NCBI GenBank assembly: GCA_011799875.1
Contig: CM022298.1
Location: forward strand, 282,793,395 to 282,857,394
Origin: Thinopyrum elongatum
Taxonomy: Eukaryota; Streptophyta; Magnoliopsida; Poales; Poaceae
Direction: 5' to 3'
DNA length: 64,000 bases
The notes beneath the pieces are model-generated. The model was not told the DNA's origin and searched no databases. It saw nothing but the letters and a program-made list of their open reading frames with translations. Positions 1 to 10,939 of the stretch are shown here, piece after piece (position 1 is the stretch's first letter; each line of letters opens with the position of its first letter). Made by a program: the position numbers and the translations under genes.

Positions 1-497
1 TCTACTTGACACAGACGTGATGCCTATATTTCATAATCATTGCCTTAGATATCGTCATAACTTTGCGCTTTTCTATCAATTGCTTGACAGTAATTTGTTC
101 ACCCACCGTATTATTTGCTATCTTGAGAGAAGCCTCTAGTGAAACCTATGGCCCCCGGGTCTATTTTCCATCATATAAGTTTCTGATCTACTATTTTGCA
201 ATCTTTTACTTTCCGATCTATAAACCAAAAAACCAAAAAATATTTACTTTATCTTTTGTTTAGTTTTATCTATCTCTAGCAGATCTCACTTTTGCAAGTG
301 ACCGTGAAGGGATTGACAACCCCTTTATCGTGTTGGGTGCAAGTGTTTGATTGTTTGTGCAGGTATTAGGTGATTTGTGCGTTGTCTCCTACTGGATTGA
401 CACCTTCATTCTCTAACTAAGGGAAATACTTATCTCTACTTTGCTGCATCACCCTTTCCTCTTCAAGGGAAAAACAACGCAAGCTCAACAAGTAGCA
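1..497 (+). mobile_element. LTR fragment, right end (gypsy, TGATACGTC family)
   Basis: This is the 3' portion of an LTR, entering from outside the window. It is collinear with the right part of the solo LTR at 9378-10939: both share the blocks around 'cccccgggtctatt', 'gggattgacaacccc' and 'gggaaatac', in the same order. The end is placed at ...AGTAGCA (497), where similarity stops. The left terminus lies outside the window, so the target duplication cannot be tested and I cannot say whether it is a solo LTR. Such LTRs are abundant in Triticeae; a Sabrina/WHAM-like family is my guess only. Confidence 0.75.
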
Positions 498-824
498 CTA
501 CCTCGCAGCACCTCGAGTTGCCGTCCTCCCGCGCCTCGCCCGTCGATGGCGCAACGACAGTATCAAGTGAAGAACATTCTGTGCTGCCTTGAAGACTTCA
601 ACAATGGTGTCCCAGAGGACGACAACGACAACGCTGGCGCGACATGCCGCCTCCGCCAGAATTAGTTTTTTTGGGTTTAATATTGTATCTCGATCATATG
701 AATATAAAGCCAAAGTGTGACTGAATGAAACATATGGTTTGAGCAAACTTGCAGTTTTCTCTCTGAATGTACAGATTTACCAAACGATTTTAAAAAAATC
801 AATGATTTTTAAATCTACAACACT
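498..824. other. Low-copy-looking flank, no recognised gene
   Basis: Starts GC-rich and becomes AT-rich after about 665. A short + frame ends with TAG at 663-665 and could be the last exon of something cut by the LTR at its left. The residues include an acidic Asn/Asp-rich stretch but match nothing I recognise. I see no promoter or RNA gene. Confidence 0.3.
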
Positions 825-1160
825 CATTGCAAACATTTAAGATAGAACACCCATACGCAAACCGACAGCTTCCCCAGTAAGCCCAGGGAAAATGTGTCAA
901 GTAGGATTTGTGGAGCTCTTCATAGCAAACGTTTTAGATAGAATACCCGTATGCAAAGTGAGAGCTACGGTCTCCCCAGTAAGCCAAGGGAATAATTTGC
1001 CGCGCAGGATTTGTGCACCCCTTCATTGCAAACAGTTCAGATTGTATACGGTATGCAAAGTGAGAGCTATGGTTCCTTCGCCGCTAAGCCAAGAGAAAAT
1101 ATGGCACGCAGGATTTGTACATCCCTTCAACGCAAACAATTTTTTTCGGATGACCCGTGT
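825..1160. repeat. About 100-bp direct tandem repeats (4 units)
   Basis: Units start near 825, 921, 1024 and 1128 (spacing 96, 103 and 104 bp). Each begins with a variant of 'cat(t/a)gcaaac', continues with a '(t/c)aga' block and a 'cccgtatgcaaag'-like block, then 'ccccagtaagcc(a)aggga' and 'caggatttgtgca'. Diverged repeat arrays with GCAAAC-type cores are common in subterminal regions of plant CACTA elements. No CACTA terminus was found here, so that assignment is inference. Confidence 0.6.
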
Positions 1161-1184
1161 GCAACCATGTACAGACAATTTGGT

Positions 1185-1305
1185 ATGATTTGCATCTGTC
1201 ATATTGGGTATATTGCCATTTGTCAAACTGGAAAGATTGACATTTGTTGATCTAGTAACATTGCCCTTTGTCAACCTTGTAACACTGCTATTTGTCAAAA
1301 TTTGC
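1185..1305. repeat. Short TTTGTCAA-containing repeats
   Basis: The octamer TTTGTCAA or a close variant recurs about every 30-45 bp ('gccatttgtcaa', 'ccctttgtcaa', 'ctatttgtcaa'), with 'gtaaca' spacers. It directly follows the 100-bp array and may belong to the same element end. Confidence 0.4.
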
Positions 1306-1546
1306 ATATAAAAATCACTAGCACCATCAAATTTTTGCAACTAAATCCAGTAAGCATAATTTTCATAAAAAGATTAAGTAGCCGTTCTTTATACAAATAG
1401 TTCAACTCAACAGCTGAACTGACCAAACTTTTCCCCAATTGTTGCCAACCATGTACTGAAATAGCTAGTTAAACTATATATACTAGCTAATTACAAGTAT
1501 GCTGCACAGTTCAACCACATCTATAGTCAGATGAACTGAACAAAAT

Positions 1547-1580
1547 AGCCCCTAAATACTACTAGTACTACATAGGGGCT
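1547..1580. repeat. 34-bp imperfect palindrome
   Basis: The arms AGCCCCTA and TAGGGGCT frame a near-symmetric centre, giving 17-bp arms with about three mismatches. It lies just downstream of the stop of the minus-strand ORF at 1620. It might act as a 3'-end hairpin or be a miniature-element remnant. Confidence 0.5.
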
Positions 1581-1619
1581 TTGTACTACTTCCAGCAACC
1601 TCTCATCTGCCGAGCATGC

Positions 1620-2393
1620 TCAATAAGAGGCAGAGGAGGAGGAGCCTACCGACGAGCTGGAAAACTGCAATCCGGTGCCTGCCGCTGCTGCACCTTCAGC
1701 GACGCTCACCTCGAACACCTTCTGCCGCTCCAGACGACCCCTCTCAAAGCGGCCGGACTCCTCATAGATCTCCTCATTCCTCGCCTCTATGGCGGCATGT
1801 ATCTTGGCCACGGCGGCGGTAAGACTCTTTGCGTGCTCGACAAGGCGCTCCTCCTCCTCCCGCAGGAACTCGATGTAGCGTGCAAGGTCGCTGATGCACA
1901 TGCGGCCCTCCACCTCCACCTCCCGCCTTCAGGCGGCGGTGGCGGCATGGGTGATGACCTCGGCCGGCGATTGACAGTGGGCTAGTGGCCATGGCGGCCA
2001 ACGTGGGGTGGTGGCAACGACGGTCACCTCCCGCCTTCGGCCGCGCTGGCTGAGCGGGTGATGGCCACGGTGGCCGACAGTGGGGTGGCGGCCATGACGG
2101 CAACCTCCCGCCTTTGGGCCGTGGCAGCGGAGTGGGCGATGGCCCTGGCTTTCGACGGTGGTGTGGCGGCCACGACTGCAGACGGTGGGGTGGCGGCAAC
2201 GGCGGCCGGCAACAGCTGCCGACGGGCAGCAGTGGCGGAGCGTGTGGTGGGTGTCGCGTGCACACCCAACAGGGGATGCCACGCGCACTACACTACGCCG
2301 GGGACTGCGCTGCCGCCGCGGTGTGGCCTCCCAGTTGGAGCTGTCCTCTGATGATGGTGGAGTGGCTGAGCGATGATGACGGAATGGTGCCAT
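1620..2393 (-). pseudogene. Decayed gene with coiled-coil C-terminus
   Basis: Reading leftwards, an ATG at 2393 opens a GC-rich frame that hits a TGA at 1929-1931. The same frame then continues to a TGA at 1620-1622. The last about 95 residues are charged and heptad-like, with runs such as 'FLREEEERLVEHAKSL', then a Lys/Arg/Glu-rich helix and a Ser-rich tail. This strongly suggests a coiled coil. The middle (about 1925-2260) is a run of diverged about 90-bp repeats containing 'ggcgggaggt', giving Pro/His/Arg-rich translation that is probably not real protein. A TATA box lies 80 bp upstream of the ATG. An intron across the repeat region is possible but no clean GT-AG pair was established. I do not recognise the family. 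It could be a captured host-gene fragment inside a DNA transposon. Confidence 0.35.
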
Positions 2394-2474
2394 TGGCGAT
2401 TGTGGGAGAAGCAGACAAGATAAGCGACAGGGAGGGAGGAGAAAATGCGATGCAGGACTCGCTGGTCATGAGGG

Positions 2475-2483
2475 TTTATATAG
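2475..2483 (-). promoter_or_regulatory. TATA box (CTATATAAA)
   Basis: On the minus strand this reads CTATATAAA, followed by a pyrimidine-rich leader and then the ATG at 2393. Spacing and composition fit a grass core promoter for the decayed coiled-coil gene. Confidence 0.5.
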
Positions 2484-3306
2484 CAGGCCGGTAAGCATTG
2501 AGATTTTGGGGGATTTTGCCGAGTCGGGCGGGAAGCTTGCGCGGCTATGCACAGGAACTTGCGCGGTTGCGCGGGAATGGGCTCACTGATGATTCATTGA
2601 CGCCACTTCGAGCCACCGTTTGGCCAAAAGAACTCCTTCGCGCGCTACTCAAGCTTGCGCTCGTAGCCGTCTTCGGCAGTGGGGTGACAAGACGTGCAAG
2701 AGGAGGACGAAAGGACACGTACAGATATGGTTAATAATAAAATGTTCGCGATTTAATTACCTACTGCCCCTGTCCTGGTTTATAAGTCCTCTTTGTATTT
2801 TTGTGCCAAATTTTGACTAGAGATTTAACTAATAACATACGATTGCATGTCGCTAAAGATTATATTGTTGGATTCGTATTTGAATGTACATTAACATTTT
2901 GTTCGTTCAATTTAAGGTTAAAAGATGGAACAGAATATAAAGGGGATTAATAGACCAATACAGAGGTAGTAGCACACGGCCGCTCTCTACGCAGCGTCGC
3001 AACTGCCGACCGGCTTGTAGATGACCATTCCCTGCGTGTTCAACTGCTCTATGTGTGTGGTTGCTCGCGGTTGAGGCGGCCGCGGCACGCTCTGCTCGCG
3101 TCCCGCCACGCGCGCTCTGCTCTCTCGTCCCTCCGCGCAATCTACTCGTGTCCCTCCACACGCGTTGCTAGTGTTTGGGGCTGGTGCATGATCACGCACG
3201 TTCGTGCTGGCATGATGCATGCGGTTGCGCCGGGCGCGGCGCCAGGATGCAGTTAACCGCTGCAAAAACTGCCATGCGGGCGTGCCGAGAATCCAGGCCA
3301 CCCGGC
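2484..3306. other. Intergenic, no supported gene
   Basis: GC-rich promoter-like sequence (2500-2700), then AT-rich sequence (2730-2960), then a GC-rich stretch (2970-3300) rich in cgcg. Overlapping frames exist but are compositional. The last 5 bp (CCGGC) form one side of the target duplication of the LTR pair that follows, so this stretch was originally contiguous with 6907 onward. Confidence 0.4.
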
Positions 3307-4789
3307 TGATAAACCACAAGTATAGGGGATCATTTGTAGCCTTCTATGATAAATAAGAGTGTCGAACCCAACGAGGAGGTAAAGGCAGAACAAATATTCC
3401 CTCAAGTTCTATCGACCACCGATACAACTCTACGCACACTTGACGTTTCCTTTACCTAGAACAAGTATGAAACTATTTTGCAAGAATAAAACTACGAGTG
3501 CTTTGCGAGAATAAGAACTACAAATAAATTGCAAGGTAATCAAAGTGGATAGCTTTTTTCAACAAGAAAGTCATTTGTCCCTAGGCAATCGATAACAAGT
3601 ACCGGTAATCATTCTTGTAATTTTATATGAGGGAGAGGCATGAGCTAACATACTTTATATACATGGATCATATGCACTTATGATTGGACCCCTAGCAAGC
3701 ATCCGCAACTACTAAAGATCATTAAGGTCGTGAAACCCAACCATAGCATTAAGTATCAAGTCCTCTTTACTCCCATACGCCATAACCCACTTATCCGCGT
3801 TTAAGCTGCTGTCACCCCCGCAACACCGACAATAAGCAAACCATGAACATATTGCAACACCCTACAGCGGGGGCCCCTCACGTTTCCGCGCGATGGAGGG
3901 CACTGTAGGACAGCACCATAAATAAAATATACAATCATACCAACCAAGATCACGATTAACCCATAGGACAAAACGGATCTACTCAAACATCATAGGGTAA
4001 CCATAGATCATTGGTAAATAATATATGGATTTGAGCACCATGTTTAAGTAGAGATTACAGCGGGGAGAAGGGGTGTTACACCGCTGCATAGAGGGGGAGA
4101 GAGTTGGTGCTGACGGTAGCAAGATTGTTGATGTAGATCACCGTCACGATCCTTGCCCCGGCGGCACTCCAGCGCCACCGGGAGAGAGGGGGAGAGAGCC
4201 CCCCTCCTTCTTCTTCTTCCTTGGCCTCCCCCCTAGATGGGAGAAGAGTTCCCCCTCTGGTCCATAGTTGCCATGGCGGCGGAGGGGCGGGAGCCCCTCC
4301 GAGATTGGATCTCCCTCTCTGTTCTCTTCTGTTTTGCGTTCCCCAGATCTGGCCGAAAGCCGTTTCTTATATTCCCGGAGATCCGTAACTCCGATTGCGC
4401 TGAGATTTTAACATGATTTTTTTTCCTTGCGCCCGAAGTAGAGCTCCAACCGACATCCGAGGAGGGCACAACCTACCAGGGCGCGCCTGGCCCCTAGGGC
4501 ACGCCATGGTGTCTTGTGGGGGCTGTGGGCCCCCATTTGCGTCGATTCCAAGTCCCAAAAATCACATATATTCCAAAATAATTCGCCCAAATTTTTATCG
4601 CGTTTGGACTTCATTTGATATGGATTTTTTGTGAAACAAAAAAACATGCAACAAACAGGAACTGGCACTGGGCACTGGATCAATAGGTTAGCCCAAATAA
4701 ATCATATAAAATGTTGCCAAAAGTGTATAAAAGTTGTATAATATTGGCATGAAACAATAAAAAATTATAGATACGACGGAGACGTATCA
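3307..4789 (-). repeat. 3' LTR of the 3307-6906 element
   Basis: 1483 bp, aligned along its full length with 5429-6906 apart from scattered substitutions and small indels. In minus orientation it begins TGATACGTC (ending at 4789) and ends at 3307. Its first base is TG paired with terminal CA. Confidence 0.85.
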
Positions 4790-5428
4790 GCATCACCAAG
4801 CTTAATTCCTGCTCGTCCTCGAGTAGGTAAATGATAAAAAAGATAATTTTTGATGTGGAATGCTACCTAGCATAAACTTGATCATATATCTAGTCATAGC
4901 AATAGTTTATAATTTGACATGAAGACATCAATACTCAGGCATCCCAACAAACAATCATGTCTTTCAAAATATCAATGCTAAAGAAAGCTATCCCTACAAA
5001 ATCATATAGTCTTGTCATGCTCTGTCTTCTTAACACAAAGTATTTATCATGCACAACCCCGTTGACAAGCTGAGCAATTGGTTCATGCTTTGTAACGCGC
5101 TTCAGCTTTTTCAACCCTCACGCAATACATGAGCGCAAGCCATGGATATAGCACTATAGGTGGAATAGAGTATGATGATAGGGGTAAATATTGAGAAGAC
5201 AAAAAAGTAAGAAAGTCTCACATCGACGCAGCTAACCAACGGGCTATGGAGATGCCCATCAATTGATATCAATGCGAGGAGTAGGGATTGCCATGCAACG
5301 GATGCACTAAGAGCTATAAGTGTATGAAAGCTCAATATGAAAACTAAGTGGGTGTGCATCCAACTTGCTTGCTCATGAAGACCTCGGGCATTTGAGGAAG
5401 CCCATCATCGATAAAACTAAGTGGGTCT
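4790..5428 (-). other. Internal remnant between the two LTRs
   Basis: 639 bp, AT-rich, with no coding potential for retroviral domains. The end next to 4789 carries the conserved 3' internal end. The end next to 5428 lacks a recognisable PBS, so the 5' internal region is what was lost. Confidence 0.6.
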
Positions 5429-6906
5429 TGATAACCCACAAGTATAGGGGGTCATTTCTAGCCTTCTTCGATAAATAAGAGTGTCGAACCCAACGAGGAG
5501 CTAAAGGCAGAAAAATATTCCCTCAAGTTCTATCGACCACCGATACAACTCTACGCACACTTGACATTTGCTTTACCTAGAAAAAGTATGAAACTATTTT
5601 GCAAAAATAAAACTACGAGTGCTTTGCGATAATAAAAACTACAAATAAATTGCAAGGTAATAAAAGTGGATAGCTTTTGTCAACAAGAAAGTCATTTGTC
5701 CCTAGGCAATCGATAACAAGTACCGGTAATCATTCTTGTAATTTTATATGAGGGAGAGGCATGAGCTAACATAGTTTCTCTACTTGGATCATATGCACTT
5801 ATGATTGGACCCCTAGCAAGCATCCGCAACTACTAAAGATCATTAAGGTCATGAAACCCAACCATAGCATTAAGTATCAAGTCCTCTTTACTCCCATACA
5901 CCATAACCCACTTATCCGCGTTTAGGCTGCTGTCACCACCGCATCACCGACAATAAGCAAACCATGAACATATTGCAACACCCTACAGTGGGGGCCACTC
6001 ACGTTTGCGCGAGATGGAGGGCACCATAGGACAGCACCATAAATAAAATATACATTCATACCAACCAAGATCATGATTAACCCATAGGACAAAACGGATC
6101 TACTCAAACATCATAGGATATCCATAGATGATTGGGAAATAATATATGGAGTTGAGCACCATGTTTAAGTAGAGATTACAGCGAGGAGAAGGGGTGTAAC
6201 ACTGCTGCATAGAGGGGGAGAGAGTTGGTGTTGACGGTAGCAAGATTGTTGTTGTAGATCACCGTCACGATCCTTGCCCCAGCGGCACTCCAGCGCCACC
6301 GGGAGAGAGGGGGAGAGAGCCCCCCTCCTTCTTCTTCTTCCTTGGCCTCCCCTCTAGATGGGAGGAGAGTTCCCCCTCTGGTCCATGGTTGCCATGGCGG
6401 CGTAGGGGCGGGAGCCCCTCCGAGATTGGATCTCCCTCTCTGTTCTCTTCTGTTTCACGTTCCCCAGATCTGGCCGAAAACCGTTTCTTATATTCCCAGA
6501 GATCCGTACCTCCGATTGAGCTGTGATTTTAATACGATTTTTTTCGGATATAAGCTTCCTTGCGCCCGAAGTAGAACTCCAACCGACATCCGAGGAGGGC
6601 ACAACCCACCAAGGCGCGCCCTGGTATCTTGTGGGTGCTGTGGGCCCCCGTTTGCGTTGATTCCAAGTCCCAAAAATCACATATATTCCAAAATAATTCT
6701 CCGTAAATTTTTATCGCGTTTGGACTTCGTTTGATATGGATTTTCTACGAAACAAAAAAAACATGCAACAAACAGGAACTGGCACTGGGCACTGGATCAA
6801 TAGGTTAGCCCAAATAAATCATATAAAATCTTGCCAAAAGTGTATAAAAGTTGTATAATATTGGCATGAAACAATCAAAAATTATAGATACGACAGAGAC
6901 GTATCA
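5429..6906 (-). repeat. 5' LTR of the 3307-6906 element
   Basis: 1478 bp. It ends at 6906 with TATCA and begins (minus) TGATACGTCTCTGTC. It shares the blocks 'gatcctccc...', 'ggcactgggcactggatca' and the terminal 'cccacaagtatag' with the other LTR. Confidence 0.85.
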
Positions 6907-7274
6907 CCTGCCTCCATTTACTCCCACGGCCATTTTACCTTCATCTCTTGCGCCACACGACACAATAAGCACACCCACGATGATACATACAGAAAGGAGA
7001 TCCAGCGGTTCCAATGGCGCTCCCCATGGCTCCAATGGCGCTCCCAGCAGCCGACGACGACAACCGGGGGCAGTTCACCATGCATTACATAGTGGACACC
7101 CACGTGAGGGGGAAGGACCTCTCTGTGGTGTACACAAATGAGCCGGTCTCGGTGGAGAGCTCCATCCAATGTATGGAGCAGTTGCTTGCTGAGGACAAGT
7201 ACCAAGTGGTCGGCTTTGACCTCGAGTTCACCAGCGGTCGTGCCGGGCAAGATTAGAAGGTTGCCATCGCCTAG
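6907..7274 (+). pseudogene. 5' fragment of DEDDy exonuclease-like gene
   Basis: An ATG at 7014 opens an 80-codon frame ending at TAG (7254-7256). Homology continues past that stop to a second in-frame TAG (7272-7274). It is nearly identical to the N-terminus of the minus-strand pseudogene at 63260-64000: repeated 'MALPMAP', then 'ADDDN.GQFTMH.IVDTHV', then 'VVGFDLEFTSG'. The D-x-E in 'FDLEF' fits motif Exo I of the RNase D/WRN-type 3'-5' exonuclease fold; motifs II and III are absent here. Both stops are CAG-to-TAG relative to the other copy. About 100 bp of its own upstream sequence is kept (6907-7013). The fragment ends at an abrupt junction with gypsy element A. Confidence 0.7.
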
Positions 7275-8730
7275 TTTTACAGGGATGCCGTTGCGGCAAA
7301 ATCCACCAAGGCAGTGACTCCTGCCAAGGAAAAGAAGAGCAAGAAGCCCGGCAAGACATCCAGCGAGAATTCCGGGAAGCACACCTCATCGAAGTGCTGT
7401 GCACCTGTCGAGGACTTGCCGGGGAGCTCTGCCGGCAAGAGATCCAAAGCCACTCCACCTACAATGAAGAAGGTGCCAGCAAAGCAGGACAACACTGGCG
7501 ATACTTTCACCATCAGCGCCACCCTTGACAGCAAATAGGAAAGCGCGCTCATTGCCTTCCTGCGGGCGAATGTCAATGTGTTTGCATGGCAGCCATCTGA
7601 CATCCCTGGCGTTCCAAGGAGGTAATTGAGCACCACCTTGCTGTCTGTCCCCATGCTCGGCCCGTGAAGCAGAAGGTCAGAAAGCAAGCTTTGGAATGGC
7701 AATAGTTTATAGCAGAGGAAATCAAGAAACTTGAAGCAGCTGGTTTGGTCAGAGGAGTGTTACACCCAACTTGGTTGGCGAACCAAGTGGTAGTGCGCAA
7801 GGCAAATGGAAAGTGGATACTTTGTATTGACTACACTGATCTCAATAAAGCATGTCCAAAGGATCATTTCCCCTTGCCGCGCATTGATCAAATTGTAGAC
7901 TCCACCACTGGGTGTGATTTACGCTCATTCCTTGATGCATATTCTGGATACCATTAGATATTCATGGCTAAGGAAGATGAGGAGAAACCTGCATTCATTA
8001 CTCCATATGGCACATACTATTTCGTGCGTGTGCCTTACAGACTAAAGAGTGCTGGTTCAACGTTTGCAAGAGTAGTCCAGATTGGTTTTGAACCGTAGCT
8101 GCACAGGAATGTGGAAGCCTATATGGATGATATAGCGGGTCAAGACCAAGGACAAATCAACCCACATTCAAGATTTGGAAGAAACATTTGCAAACTTGCA
8201 CAAAATTGACATGAAGATCAACCCTGAGAAGTGCTTGTTTGGTGTTCCAGCCAGCAAACTCCTCGGGTTCTTTGTGTCTCAGCGTGGGATAGAAGCAATT
8301 CCCGACAAGATCGACGCCAGTGAGCAGATTCAAGCACCTAAAATCGTCAAGGATGTGTGGTGCCTTGCCGACTGCGTTGCTCCTTTGAGTAGGTTCATTT
8401 CAAGATCCGCTGAGCGCGCCCTACTATTTCTCAAGATATTGAAAAAGGCAGGTCCAGTAAAATGGACACCGGAAGCGATGGCTGCGCTGCAGGATCTGAA
8501 AATTTACCCGTCCTGTGTGCCAACACTAGTCGCGCCTAAGCCACAAGAGCCGTTGTTGCTACACTTGGCAGCAACGAACCAGGTGGTCAGTGCTGCACTA
8601 GTGGCACAGAGGGAAACTGATGATGAAGGAGCAACAGTGGCAATCCCGCCCCATGGCAAGCCTTTATACTCTCCGGCAAGATCTGATGCCAAAAGATCAG
8701 AAATAGAGTAAGGAAATGAAGCCAACCACA
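7275..8730 (+). pseudogene. pol: Element A pol: linker and reverse transcriptase
   Basis: 7275-7538 is the Lys/Ser-rich linker ('KEKKSKKPGK') that follows protease in E2 and E3. RT spans about 7690-8480: 'GVLHPTWLANQVVVRKANGK', 'LPRIDQIVDSTTGCDL', 'FLDAYSGYH', then the catalytic YMDD at 8120-8131. A one-base disruption just after YMDD (about 8133-8140) shifts frame. Other lesions are TAG at 7703-7705 (CAG in the homologue), a TAG after 'SGYH' and a TAG near 8097. The connection domain and the start of RNase H continue to the stop near 8711. It cannot encode an active enzyme. Confidence 0.8.
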
Positions 8731-9377
8731 TATAGTGCCAAAGAAGAAGATGGTGCAACGACCAGTATACTTTGTCAGCTCCCTTCTACAAGGGGCTAGA
8801 TCAAGGTACTCTGAGTGCAGAAATTGCTTTTCGGCCTTCTCATGGCCTCGAGAAAGCTGTGCCACTACTTTCAAGCACATGAGATCACCATTGTCACTAG
8901 CTTCCCGTTGCAACGTATATTGAGAAATCCAGAAGCAACCGACAGGATAGTGGAGTGGGCATTAGAGTTGTCAATTTTTGTACTCATGTTTGAGGGCACT
9001 TCAACCATTCATAGCAGAGCCTTGGCGGAGTTCATCGCGGAATGGACGCCAATGCAAGATGAAGAAATTCAAGAATGAACTCTCCCTGACAAAGAAACTA
9101 AGAAAGAATGGGTCATGTACTTTGACGGTGCCTTCCCGCTGCAGGGTGCCTGTGCTGGAGTGCTGCTTGTCGCACACACAGGAGAGCACCTCAAGTATGT
9201 GGTTCAAATGCACTTTCCCAGGGAGAAAGCAACAAACAACACTGCGGAATATGAAGGAATCCTTCCTGGCCTTAGGACTACAAAAGAGTTGGGGATCAGA
9301 AAGTTGATCATTCGTGGAGATTCACAGCTTGTTGTTAGGCAAGTAAACAAGGATTATCAAAGCCCTTTGCTAGAGGG
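8731..9377 (+). pseudogene. pol: Element A RNase H and N-terminal half of second RNase H
   Basis: 8735-9078 matches the first RNase H/connection block ('YFVSSLLQGARSRYS', 'HYFQAHEITIVT'). 9112-9377 starts the archaeal-type RNase H: 'YFDGAF' (first catalytic Asp), 'NNTAEYEG' (Glu), 'RGDSQLVVRQV' (Asp). A frameshift near 9075 separates the two. The second domain is cut by the solo LTR at 9378 and resumes at 10940. Confidence 0.75.
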
Positions 9378-10939
9378 TGATACGTCTCCAACATATCTAT
9401 AATTTTTGCTTGTTCCATGCTATTATATTATCATTCCTGGATGTTTTACAATCATTTTATAGCAACTTTATATCATTTTTTGGGACTAACCTATTGACAT
9501 AGTGGCCAGTGCTAGTTGCTATTTTTTGCTTGTTTTTTACTTCACAGAATATCAATACCAAACGGAGTCCAAACGCAGCGAAACTTTTTGGAGAATTTTT
9601 TTGGACTAGAAGACACAAGATGGGCCAAAGAAGTACCAGAGGGGAGGCCCGAGGGGAGCACTACCCCCCAGGGCGCGCCTTGGTGGGTTGTGCCCACCTC
9701 GGTGGCATCCTGCACCGCCTCTTCACCCTATAAATACCCAAATTTTCCAAAAACCCTAGGGGAGTCGACAAAACACAATTCCAGCCGCCGCAACTTCCAG
9801 AACCACGGGATCCAATCTAGACACCATCGCGGAGGGGTTCATCATCCTCATTGGTGCCTCTCCGATGATGCGTGAGTAGTTCATCATAGACCTATGGGTC
9901 CGTAGGTAGTAGCTAGATGGCTTCCTCTCTCTCTTTTGATTCTCAATACAATGGTCTCTTGGAGATCTATTTGATGTAACTCTTTTTTGCGGTGTGTTTG
10001 TTGGGATCCGATAAACTTTGAGTTTATGATCAGATCTATATCCATGAATATTATTTGAATCTTCTTTTGCTCTCTTATATGCATGATTATTTATAGCCTC
10101 GTATTTATTCTTTGAATCTTTGGTTTAGTGAGGACAACTAGATTGATTTTTCTTGCCATGGGAAGAGGTGCTTTGTGATGGGTTCGATCGTGCGATGTTC
10201 TTTCCCAGTGACAGAAGGGGCAGCAAGACACGCATGCATCGTTGCTATTAAGGATAACAAGATGGGGGCTATTCCTACACGAATATATCTCGTCTACATC
10301 ATGTCATCATTCTTATTGCATTACTCCATTTCTCCATGAACTTAATACACTAGATGCATGGTGGATAGAGGTCGATGTGTGGTGTAATAGTAGTAGATGC
10401 AGGCATGAGTCGGTCTACTAATCTTGGACATGATGCCTATATATTGATCATTGCCTTGGATATCATTATAATTATTTGATCTTCTATCAATTGCCCAACA
10501 GTAATTTGTTTACCCACCGAGTGCTATATTCTTGAGAGAAGCCACTAGTGATATCTACGGCCCCCGGGTCTATTCTTTATCATATTTGCTTTGAGATCTA
10601 TTTTTATTCGCTTTTGTTTTCAGATCTATTATTCCAAAAACCCAAAAATACCATGCTGCACTTTTTTGTTACTTATTTTATTTCACGTATTACCGTGAGC
10701 TATTTATCCAATCTACCACAAATTTATCTATCTTTTTACCGTGGAGGGATTGACAACCCCTCTCACGCGTCGGGTTGCAAGTACTTGTTCTTTGTGTGCA
10801 GATACCGTTTACATAGTGTTGCTTGGTTCTCCCACTAGATTGATACATTGGTTTAATAACTGAGGGAAATACCTACTGTAGCTGTGCTGCATCATCCCTT
10901 CCTCTTTGGGGAAATACCGATGTAGTTCAAGCGACATCA
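9378..10939 (+). mobile_element. Solo LTR, 1562 bp (TGATACGTC family)
   Basis: It begins TGATACGTCTCCAAC at 9378 and ends GACATCA at 10939. The 5-mers on either side are GAGGG (9373-9377) and GAGGC (10940-10944). The uninterrupted E3 homologue has GGAGGC at the matching point, so the GAGGC side is ancestral and the left copy mutated. No internal sequence remains, indicating LTR-LTR recombination after insertion into element A's second RNase H. It is the same family as the fragment at 1-497. Confidence 0.9.

Larger units (their letters stand above)
3307..6906 (-). mobile_element. LTR retrotransposon derivative with deleted interior
   Basis: Two direct LTR copies of about 1.48 kb flank only 639 bp. 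In minus orientation each LTR begins TGATACGTCTC and ends in TTATCA. Flanking 5-mers are CCGGC (3302-3306) and CCTGC (6907-6911), a target duplication with one difference. The bases just upstream of the 3' LTR read GAGGACGAGCAGG...AAGCTT, typical of the 3' internal end of Triticeae gypsy families with this LTR start. No gag or pol remains. I infer either an internal deletion or a non-autonomous derivative. The family is Fatima/Sabrina-like at best guess. Confidence 0.8.

Noticed and set aside
825..1160. CRISPR-like array
   Set aside because: Units are diverged along their full 100 bp with no constant repeat and variable spacer pattern; eukaryotic transposon context.
1774..2393. Overlapping Pro/His/Arg-rich minus-strand ORFs
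   Set aside because: Three overlapping frames over 90-bp GC-rich repeats; only the coiled-coil end downstream looks protein-like.
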